A stretch of DNA of 5,383 bases from an uncultured Eubacteriales bacterium (GTDB taxonomy: Bacteria; Bacillota; Clostridia; Lachnospirales; Bianqueaceae). This document shows, piece after piece, positions 1 through 5,383 of this stretch (position 1 is the first letter of the stretch; each line of letters begins with the position of its first letter). Both the position numbers and the translations under genes were made by a program. Location of the stretch: the NCBI GenBank assembly GCA_902782895.1, contig CACZPA010000030.1:1-5383 (forward strand). Direction: 5' to 3'. Below the pieces are notes generated by a model. The model saw only the letters and a list, made by a program, of their open reading frames with translations, was not told the DNA's origin and did not search any database.

Positions 1-2157
1 GTGAAGGAAGCATACGGCGTGACGCCGCAGGAATTCATCGATGTAAAGGCGCTGATGGGCGATACTTCCGACAACATCCCCGGCGTCCCCGGCATCGGAG
101 AGAAGACCGCGACCGCACTGATTCAGAAATACCACAGCCTTGCGGGCATCCGGGAAAATCTTGCTGAAGTGAAGCCGCCGCGTGCGAAGAACATGCTGAC
201 GGAGCATTTTGATATGGCGGAAATGAGCCGAAAGCTGGCAGAGATCTGTGACACGGCGCCGATTGAATTTGATCCGGAGAAGGCGGCTTACACGTCCGTT
301 TTCACAAAAGAAGCTTATGAGCTGATCGCAAAGCTGGAACTGAAAAAGCTGATGAAACGCTTTGAAACGGAAGCCGGCGGGGAGGCAGTCGCCGGGACAG
401 ACTCGCGTGAACACAATGTAAAATATATTTCAGAGGAAACAGAACTTGCAAAGATCCGGAAGAAGCTGACCGACGGTTGTGACAGCAGCATTCTCCTCCT
501 CTATGAGCCTGCTCCCGTGATCGGAGAAGCAGAGGAAGAGAAGAAAAAGAAGAAAAAAGAGAAGATGCTGACCGGTGCCGCCATCCGCTGCTCCGGACAG
601 GAGGAAACCTGGGCACTGTACTTTACGGAGGACAGCAGCGGAGGCCTTCGTCGGGAGGACCTGTCGGCATTCCTGCGGGAAGTGATCGCTGCGTCAGAGC
701 GGGTCATTACGCTGGATCTGAAAACTTTGCTACACGAATATGACATCCCGGAAGATGCAAAGATCCTGGATGCAGGCGTCGCGGCGTATCTGCTGAATCC
801 TCTGAAGAGCGCTTATGATATTACGGATATTTCGGCGGAATTCCTGGAGGATACAACGCCCGTGACCAAAGAAACCCAGGGCGCGGATATCCTGCTGGCT
901 GCAGCAGATGCGATCACCGGAAAGCTGGAAGAGAGGGGCATGCTGAAGCTCTATACAGAGATCGAGATGCCGCTGATCTGCTCGCTGTATCATATGGAAA
1001 AAGCAGGCATCCGGGTGAAGCGGGATGCGCTGAAAGAATACGGAGACAACCTGACCGGCAGCATTGCGCAGCTGGAAACGGAGATATACGAACTGGCCGG
1101 ACATCCGTTCAATATCAATTCCCCGAAACAGCTCGGCGAAGTCCTGTTCGAGGAGATGAAGCTTCCGTATGCGAAGAAAACGAAGACCGGCTACTCGACC
1201 AATGTCGATGTCATGGAGAAACTGAAAGGTATTCATCCGATCGCGGAAAAGGTGCTTTCCTATCGCACCCTGACCAAGCTGAAATCCACCTATGCGGACG
1301 GGCTGGCGGCCTTTATCGGGGAGGACGAACGGATCCACGGACATTTCAACCAGACGATCACAGCCACCGGCCGGATCAGCTCGACCGATCCGAACCTGCA
1401 GAACATTCCCGTGCGAATGGAACTCGGCCGCGCGATCCGGAAGGTCTTTGTGCCGGATACCGGCTGCGTGTTCATTGACGCCGACTATTCCCAGATCGAG
1501 CTGCGGGTGCTGGCGCATATGTCCGGGGATAAGAAGCTGATCGAAGCCTACAATCAGGATCAGGACATCCACCGGATCACGGCCTCGCAGGTATTCCACA
1601 TCCCGTTTGATGAGGTGACGCCGGAAATGCGGCGCAATGCGAAGGCGGTCAATTTCGGGATCGTCTACGGCATCAGTGCGTTCGGACTCAGCGAAGACCT
1701 GAGCATTACAAGAAAAGAAGCAAGCGAATATATAGAACGATACTTTGAGACTTATCCGCAGGTAAAGGAATATCTGGATGCGCTGGTCGCCCGCGGAAAG
1801 CGGCTCGGCTATGTCAGGACCCTGTACGGCAGGATCCGGCCGATCCCGGAACTGAAAGCATCGAACTTCATGCAGCGACAGTTCGGCGAGCGCGTTGCGA
1901 TGAATTCCCCGATCCAGGGAACCGCCGCGGACATCATGAAGATCGCTATGATACGTGTTGACAGAGCACTGAAGGAAGCCTGCCTGCGGGCAAGGATAGT
2001 GCTGCAGGTGCATGACGAACTGCTTCTCGAAGTGCCGGAAGAGGAACAGGAAGCAGCCCGTGAGATCCTGTACAGAGAGATGCATGGCGCGGCAGAACTG
2101 AAGGTGCCGCTGGAAGTTGCCGTAAGCACCGGACACACATGGTTTGAGACCAAGTAA
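1..2157 (+). CDS. polA: DNA polymerase I, 5'-truncated by the window edge
   Basis: DNA polymerase I fills gaps and removes RNA primers during lagging-strand synthesis and excision repair. The window holds the C-terminal 718 codons. The GTG at base 1 is almost certainly an internal Val codon, because residue 1 already sits in the 5'-nuclease domain; by comparison with Bacillus-type enzymes about 160 residues are missing. Residues 1-120 are the end of the 5'-3' nuclease with its helix-hairpin-helix (GDTSDNIPGVPGIGEKTA, residues 20-37; D21 and D24 match metal ligands). Residues about 135-320 form the proofreading-like domain, which lacks the catalytic DxE (the site reads LLLYEP, 165-170), so it is probably inactive. 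The polymerase domain has TGRISSTDPNLQNIP (456-470), motif A with D495 (DYSQIELR), motif B with R544, K548, F552 and Y556, and motif C with H671, D672 and E673. All expected polymerase catalytic residues are present. A Lys/Glu-rich stretch at 176-188 is unusual. It ends in TAA, 39 bases before coaE. Confidence 0.97.
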   Translation: MKEAYGVTPQEFIDVKALMGDTSDNIPGVPGIGEKTATALIQKYHSLAGIRENLAEVKPPRAKNMLTEHFDMAEMSRKLAEICDTAPIEFDPEKAAYTSVFTKEAYELIAKLELKKLMKRFETEAGGEAVAGTDSREHNVKYISEETELAKIRKKLTDGCDSSILLLYEPAPVIGEAEEEKKKKKKEKMLTGAAIRCSGQEETWALYFTEDSSGGLRREDLSAFLREVIAASERVITLDLKTLLHEYDIPEDAKILDAGVAAYLLNPLKSAYDITDISAEFLEDTTPVTKETQGADILLAAADAITGKLEERGMLKLYTEIEMPLICSLYHMEKAGIRVKRDALKEYGDNLTGSIAQLETEIYELAGHPFNINSPKQLGEVLFEEMKLPYAKKTKTGYSTNVDVMEKLKGIHPIAEKVLSYRTLTKLKSTYADGLAAFIGEDERIHGHFNQTITATGRISSTDPNLQNIPVRMELGRAIRKVFVPDTGCVFIDADYSQIELRVLAHMSGDKKLIEAYNQDQDIHRITASQVFHIPFDEVTPEMRRNAKAVNFGIVYGISAFGLSEDLSITRKEASEYIERYFETYPQVKEYLDALVARGKRLGYVRTLYGRIRPIPELKASNFMQRQFGERVAMNSPIQGTAADIMKIAMIRVDRALKEACLRARIVLQVHDELLLEVPEEEQEAAREILYREMHGAAELKVPLEVAVSTGHTWFETK

Positions 2158-2182
2158 AAAAAGGGGATCCGCCCCGAAAACT

Positions 2183-2187
2183 GAAGG
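2183..2187 (+). promoter_or_regulatory. Ribosome binding site that fixes the coaE start
   Basis: GAAGG lies directly against an ATG at 2188 (no spacer) but nine bases before the in-frame ATG at 2197. Only the second gives a workable distance, and it also yields the standard MKKVIGITGG amino terminus, so 2197 is preferred over 2188. Confidence 0.75.
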
Positions 2188-2196
2188 ATGTGTGCA

Positions 2197-2838
2197 ATGA
2201 AAAAGGTCATTGGGATCACAGGAGGCGTAGGCAGCGGGAAAAGCGTTGTGCTGGGCATACTGAAAAAGGATTACCGTGCGCAGGTAATCGAAGCCGATAT
2301 CGTGGCGAAGGAACTGATGATGCCGGGCATGCCCGGACATGAAGGCATCAAAAAGGAATGGGGCGATCAATATTTCGCCGCCGACGGAACGATCGACAAG
2401 GAGAAACTGGGCACCGCACTTTACTATTGCCCGGATTTCCGGCTGCGGCTGAACGCGATCATTCACCCGCTCGTCCGGGATGAGGTGGCGGCCAGGATCA
2501 GAAGGAGCCGCCGCAGCATTATCGCCTATGAAGCGGCGCTTCCGGAGGCCGCCCGCATGAAAGAGCTGTGTGATGAAATCTGGTACATCCATGTACCGGA
2601 GCGGGACCGGATCCGGCGGCTTATGGCAGGCCGCGGCTATACGGAGGATAAATGCAGGAGCATCCTGGCAGCGCAGCCGCCGGAGTATGTCTATGTCAAT
2701 ATGGCCGCGCATGTGATCGACAACAGAGACAGCATAGAAGAGACCGAGGCGCAGATCCGGGCCGTCATGGAACCGGAGACGGATCATCCGCGTGTCGGGA
2801 AAGTTCTTCTGATGCGCGATTTGAGGGAAACAAATTGA
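2197..2838 (+). CDS. coaE: Dephospho-CoA kinase
   Basis: CoaE phosphorylates the ribose 3'-hydroxyl of dephospho-CoA with ATP, the final step of coenzyme A synthesis in the cytoplasm. The 213-residue product has normal family length. Visible features: Walker A loop GGVGSGKS (residues 9-16), the substrate-region motif IEADIVAKEL followed by PG (31-44, with D34 kept), LNAIIHPLV (85-93), a lid-like RRLMAGRGYTEDK segment (140-152), and the closing Q160 and VIDN (173-176) signature. Several usual residues differ: IDAD is IEAD, the PLLFE-type segment reads EAALPEA (112-118), and the Asp normally before VIDN is replaced (AAHVIDN). These match a divergent clostridial-type CoaE better than a dead gene, since the frame is intact and the P-loop perfect. 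An alternative ATG at 2188 would add MCA but has no usable ribosome-site spacing. The TGA stop overlaps the next gene's TTG start (TTGA), suggesting translational coupling. Confidence 0.9.
   Translation: MKKVIGITGGVGSGKSVVLGILKKDYRAQVIEADIVAKELMMPGMPGHEGIKKEWGDQYFAADGTIDKEKLGTALYYCPDFRLRLNAIIHPLVRDEVAARIRRSRRSIIAYEAALPEAARMKELCDEIWYIHVPERDRIRRLMAGRGYTEDKCRSILAAQPPEYVYVNMAAHVIDNRDSIEETEAQIRAVMEPETDHPRVGKVLLMRDLRETN
2823..2827 (+). promoter_or_regulatory. Ribosome binding site for the TTG-started yycJ
   Basis: GAGGG sits inside the last coaE codons, seven bases before a TTG at 2835. It supports that rare start codon, because no ATG or GTG nearby gives a sensible amino terminus; an in-frame ATG at 2652 would add 61 unrelated residues read through coaE in another frame. 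Confidence 0.75.
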
Positions 2839-3632
2839 GGTTTTTAAGCATTTCGAGCGGAAGCTCGGGCAACTGCATCTATGTGGGGAACGATACGGAG
2901 CATTTCCTGATCGACGACGGTATTCCGGGTAAACGTGTCCGCGAGGGACTCGCTTCCGTCGGACTTGCGCCGGAGGATCTGACCGGGATCCTGATCACCC
3001 ATGAGCACGCGGATCATATCAAGGGTCTGGGCGTGCTGCTGCGGAAATGTGAAGTTCCGGTCTATGCGACCGCAGGCACGATCGATCGGATGCTCTCGGA
3101 CGGCCGGCTCGGCCGGGTGAATGAAGAACTGTTCCATCCGATCGAAAGCGATCGGGATCTTACGCTCGGCAGCATGCAGATCCATCCGTTTTCCGTGCCG
3201 CACGACGCGGCCGATCCGGTCGCCTACAGACTGTCGGACGGGAAGCGGAAACTCGCGGTGGTGACGGATCTCGGCGAGTATGATGAGCGGATCACCGGGG
3301 AACTGAAGGATCTGGATATGGTGATGGTGGAGGCCAATCACGATATCCGGATGCTGGAACTAGGGCCGTATCCGTATCCGTTAAAGACCAGGATCCTCGG
3401 CAGCCGCGGGCATCTGTGCAATGAGACCGCCGGGCAGCTGATCTCGAAGATCCTGCATGACGGGATCCGGCATATCGTGCTCGGACATCTGAGCAAGGAG
3501 AATAATTATCCGCTGCTGGCGGAGGAGACTGTCAGGCTGGAGATCGACGGCAGCGACAATGTGTACAAGGCTTCTGATTTCCCGCTGGATGTCGCCCCCC
3601 GCGACATCTGCGGAAAAGTATATGAGATTTAG
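2835..3632 (+). CDS. yycJ: MBL-fold metallo-hydrolase, YycJ/WalJ family
   Basis: A 265-residue metallo-beta-lactamase-fold protein; Bacillus YycJ/WalJ is about the same length. Family members are proposed 5'-3' DNA exonucleases connected with mismatch repair, and in many Bacillota the gene ends the walRK two-component operon. Seen here: amino-terminal SISSGSSGN (residues 5-13, family hallmark), metal-binding THEHADH (H56, H58, D60, H61), PHDAADP with H123, VVTDLG with D145, EANHD (166-170), GHLCNE (192-197) and the carboxy-proximal GHLSKENN with H218. The complete ligand set argues for an active two-metal enzyme. No signal peptide or membrane segment is visible, so it should be cytoplasmic. 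The start is TTG at 2835, overlapping the coaE stop by four bases and preceded by GAGGG; it gives a start aligned with the family. No wal genes are in view. The substrate is inferred from the family, and a different MBL phosphodiesterase role remains possible. Confidence 0.88.
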   Translation: MRFLSISSGSSGNCIYVGNDTEHFLIDDGIPGKRVREGLASVGLAPEDLTGILITHEHADHIKGLGVLLRKCEVPVYATAGTIDRMLSDGRLGRVNEELFHPIESDRDLTLGSMQIHPFSVPHDAADPVAYRLSDGKRKLAVVTDLGEYDERITGELKDLDMVMVEANHDIRMLELGPYPYPLKTRILGSRGHLCNETAGQLISKILHDGIRHIVLGHLSKENNYPLLAEETVRLEIDGSDNVYKASDFPLDVAPRDICGKVYEI

Positions 3633-3644
3633 AAGGGGTTTACT

Positions 3645-3917
3645 ATGGAAAGAACAATCATCACAGTCACCGGAAAAGATACTGTCGGCATCATCGCCGG
3701 CGTCTGCACCTATCTCGCCGACAATCAGGTCAATATCCTGAACATTTCCCAGACGATCGTGGACGGCTTCTTCAATATGATGATGGTCGTGGACGTATCC
3801 GGCTCCCCGAAGTCCCACGGCGAGCTTGCCGGCGGTCTTTCGGAGATCGGGGAGAAGATCGGCGTCCGGATCCTCTGCCAGAAGGAAGAGATCTTCACGA
3901 AGATGCATCGGATATAA
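3645..3917 (+). CDS. Free-standing ACT-domain protein (UPF0237 family)
   Basis: A 90-residue protein made of a single ACT domain, a small beta-alpha-beta-beta-alpha-beta fold that usually binds amino acids or similar small ligands and often dimerises. The first strand and ligand-loop region reads IITVTGKDTVGIIAGVCTYL (residues 5-24), followed by the helix end and second strand with NILNISQTI (30-38) and a hydrophobic strand NMMMVVDVS (44-52). Length and sequence match the UPF0237 family rather than the ACT tails of metabolic enzymes. No DNA-binding or catalytic domain is attached. The ribosome site AGAAGGGG (3631-3638) overlaps the upstream yycJ stop and lies six bases before the ATG, so translation is probably coupled to yycJ. 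The gene is followed by the DUF711 gene, its usual partner across Bacillota and some archaea. The ligand is unknown; a role as sensor subunit for the DUF711 protein is inference. Confidence 0.92.
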   Translation: MERTIITVTGKDTVGIIAGVCTYLADNQVNILNISQTIVDGFFNMMMVVDVSGSPKSHGELAGGLSEIGEKIGVRILCQKEEIFTKMHRI

Positions 3918-4026
3918 GCTGTCAGGCGTGTACACAGATGAGCATTTATGATCGTGAGAGCGAAGCGGAGCGATCACAAATATACGATGCATAGATTATC
4001 TGTAAGGAATAGCAGGAGAAATTGCC
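3918..4026 (+). other. 109-base spacer between the ACT and DUF711 genes
   Basis: This is the longest gap in the window. It carries an imperfect hairpin (3944-3981), an 18-codon open frame (3938-3994) of doubtful meaning, and the DUF711 ribosome site AGGAG (4014-4018) eight bases before the ATG. A TATGAT at 3947-3952 resembles a -10 box, but no -35 box lies at the right distance, so I do not call a promoter. No T-run follows the hairpin, so it is not an intrinsic terminator. Confidence 0.8.
3944..3981 (+). repeat. Imperfect inverted repeat (hairpin) upstream of the DUF711 gene
   Basis: The arms are ATTT-a-TGATCG (3944-3954) and CGATCA-c-AAAT (3971-3981). They form ten Watson-Crick pairs with one A-C mismatch, and a T-G wobble could close the loop, leaving about 14 loop bases of purine-rich sequence (gagagcgaagcgga). 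The stem ends 45 bases before the DUF711 start, so it does not cover the ribosome site. It could be an mRNA-processing or stability element, an operator, or one copy of a dispersed palindromic repeat; the window contains only this one copy. Confidence 0.5.
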
Positions 4027-5383
4027 ATGATAGAGTTTAATGAAATTCTCGAGACCAATAAAATGATCGACGAGGAGAAGCTGGATGTCCGCACCATCAC
4101 CATGGGCATCAGCCTCCTGGAATGCGCCGATACCGATATTCAGAAATTCAACGACAAGATCTATGACAGGATCACCGGACTGGCCGAGAACCTTGTAAAG
4201 ACCGGCGAAGAGATCGAGAATGAATACGGGATTCCGATCGTCAACAAGAGAATCTCCGTCACGCCCATCGCGCTTGCCGCGGGCTCGGCGGCAAAGAGCC
4301 CGGAGGATTTTGTCAGCATTGCGAAGACGCTTGACCGCGCTGCGCATACGACCGGCGTCAATTTCCTCGGCGGTTATTCCGCACTTGTGTCGAAGGGTAT
4401 GACAAAAGCGGACCGTATGCTGATCGAATCGATCCCGGAAGCGCTCAGCGTGACCGAACGTGTCTGCAGTTCCGTGAATGTCGGCTCCACCCGCACCGGT
4501 ATCGATATGGATGCTGTCAAGCTGATGGGCGAGATGGTCAAAGCCACCGCAGAGGCAACGGCGGAAAACGATTCCCTCGGCTGTGCCAAGCTTGTGGTCT
4601 TCTGCAATGCCCCGGATGACAATCCGTTCATGGCCGGCGCATTTCACGGCGTGACGGAAGGGGATGCGATCATCAATGTCGGCGTCAGCGGCCCCGGCGT
4701 TGTAAAGACCGCCCTGGCAGGTATTCACGGTGAGAATTTTGAAGTGCTCTGCGAGACCGTCAAGCGGACGGCGTTTAAAGTTACCAGAGTCGGTCAGCTG
4801 GTTGCGCAGGAGGCTTCCAGAAGACTCGGCGTGCCGTTCGGCATCATCGATCTCTCGCTGGCACCTACGCCTGCCATCGGCGACTCCGTTGCCGGAATTC
4901 TTGAAGAGATGGGCCTGGAATCCGTGGGCGCGCCGGGAACGACTGCGGCGCTCGCACTGCTGAACGACCAAGTGAAAAAGGGCGGCGTGATGGCTTCCTC
5001 CTATGTGGGCGGACTTTCCGGCGCGTTTATCCCCGTCAGTGAAGACCAGGGTATGATCGACGCCGTGGAAAAAGGTGCGCTGACCATCGAGAAGCTGGAA
5101 GCGATGACCTGCGTCTGCTCTGTCGGCCTGGATATGATCGCAATTCCCGGCGATGTACCGGCCTCGACCATTTCCGGTATCATTGCGGATGAAGCGGCGA
5201 TCGGTATGGTAAACAACAAAACGACAGCCGTCAGGATCATTCCCGTGATCGGGAAGGGCCTCGGGGAGAAGGTCGAATTCGGCGGACTCCTCGGATATGC
5301 GCCGATCATGCCGGTGAACCGCTATGGCTGCGCAGAGTTTATTAACAGAGGCGGCCGGATCCCGGCACCGATCCATTCGTTCA
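4027..5383 (+). CDS. DUF711 / UPF0210 family protein with PFL-like fold, 3'-truncated
   Basis: A long open frame starting at ATG 4027 (AGGAG eight bases upstream) and still open at the last base: 452 complete codons plus one base. The family is about 450-455 residues long and tends to end just after [11 protein letters not shown], seen here at residues 442-452, so probably only a couple of residues and the stop are missing. Recognisable segments include [10 protein letters not shown] (5-14), [15 protein letters not shown] (21-35), [14 protein letters not shown] (112-125), [18 protein letters not shown] (147-164), [11 protein letters not shown] (199-209), [10 protein letters not shown] (217-226) and [15 protein letters not shown] (362-376). 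The fold is known to resemble pyruvate formate-lyase and ribonucleotide reductase, but the biochemical function is undescribed. Eight cysteines are present (33, 147, 186, 193, 242, 362, 364, 435). No glycyl-radical motif of the RVxG-aromatic type is seen near the carboxy end. It is soluble by composition, with no signal or membrane segment. It pairs with the upstream ACT protein. Confidence 0.93.
   Translation, partial: MIEFNEILETNKMIDEEKLDVRTITMGISLLECADTDIQKFNDKIYDRITGLAENLVKTGEEIENEYGIPIVNKRISVTPIALAAGSAAKSPEDFVSIAKTLDRAAHTTGVNFLGGYSALVSKGMTKADRMLIESIPEALSVTERVCSSVNVGSTRTGIDMDAVKLMGEMVKATAEATAENDSLGCAKLVVFCNAPDDNPFMAGAFHGVTEGDAIINVGVSGPGVVKTALAGIHGENFEVLCETVKRTAFKVTRVGQLVAQEASRRLGVPFGIIDLSLAPTPAIGDSVAGILEEMGLESVGAPGTTAALALLNDQVKKGGVMASSYVGGLSGAFIPVSEDQGMIDAVEKGALTIEKLEAMTCVCSVGLDMIAIPGDVPASTISGIIADEAAIGMVNNKTTAVRIIPVIGKGLGEKVEFGGLLGYAPIMPVNRYGCAEFINRGGRIPAPIHSF

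Noticed and set aside
1..3. GTG at base 1 as the true start of a short DNA polymerase I.
   Set aside because: It falls in the middle of the conserved 5'-nuclease domain; the window simply begins inside the gene.
543..559. Possible programmed frameshift at the A-rich run in polA.
   Set aside because: The runs do not match the X XXY YYZ slippery heptamer in the reading phase, and the zero frame encodes a full normal polymerase, so no shift is needed.
2163..2175. GGGG-atccg-CCCC small hairpin after polA, as a possible terminator.
   Set aside because: Only four pairs, and it is followed by GAAAACTG rather than a T-run; it also sits within a likely operon.
730..2787. A 685-codon open frame on the minus strand, antisense to polA and coaE.
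   Set aside because: It lies across two certain genes, has a His/Arg/Asp-rich composition typical of a reverse-strand shadow of GC-rich coding sequence, and shows no recognisable domain.
2652..2834. An upstream ATG in the yycJ frame adding 61 residues.
   Set aside because: The extra residues are coaE sequence read out of frame, have no family similarity, and the TTG at 2835 has a good ribosome site and a family-like amino terminus.
3947..3952. TATGAT as a -10 box of a promoter for DUF711.
   Set aside because: No TTGACA-like element lies 16-18 bases upstream; nearest partial matches are at 11 or 22 bases, and the box is inside the hairpin stem.
3946..5376. A 476-codon minus-strand open frame opposite the DUF711 gene.
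   Set aside because: The plus-strand frame from 4027 is a clear family match throughout; the minus frame has shadow-like composition and no motif.

Overview
The window reads as a compact, all-plus-strand stretch of housekeeping chromosome from a Bacillota (Firmicutes) bacterium. The taxonomic call is inference. It rests on a Bacillus-type DNA polymerase I with a degenerate proofreading domain, strong Shine-Dalgarno sites of the AGGAG/GAAGG kind, a YycJ/WalJ-type MBL-fold protein, and the ACT (UPF0237) plus DUF711 (UPF0210) pair typical of clostridia and streptococci. The moderately high GC (roughly 55% by eye) and the gene mix would suit a gut Clostridia/Lachnospiraceae member, but I cannot prove the family from this sequence alone.

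Layout. Bases 1-2157 hold the last 718 codons of polA; the first roughly 160 codons lie upstream of the window. After 39 bases comes coaE (2197-2838), the last enzyme of coenzyme A synthesis. Its stop codon overlaps the TTG start of an MBL-fold nuclease-like gene of the YycJ/WalJ family (2835-3632). Twelve bases later is a 90-residue free-standing ACT-domain protein (3645-3917). A 109-base spacer with an imperfect hairpin (3944-3981) follows, then the DUF711 gene (4027 to the window end). DUF711 is open to the last base and appears to lack only a few residues plus its stop codon.

How the genes fit together. The polA-coaE-yycJ-ACT part looks like one transcription unit: same strand, gaps of 39, -4 and 12 bases, and a Shine-Dalgarno site before every complete gene. 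PolA and YycJ are both linked to DNA repair or replication; CoaE is a metabolic passenger often found next to polA in Bacillota. The ACT and DUF711 proteins are a conserved pair of unknown function and are the most interesting part of the window. DUF711 proteins have a fold related to pyruvate formate-lyase and ribonucleotide reductase, yet this one has no recognisable glycyl-radical motif and no activase gene is in view. The ACT protein is plausibly its ligand-sensing partner.

No rRNA, tRNA, mobile element, CRISPR array, phage gene or convincing intrinsic terminator was found. No gap without a gene is longer than 109 bases.
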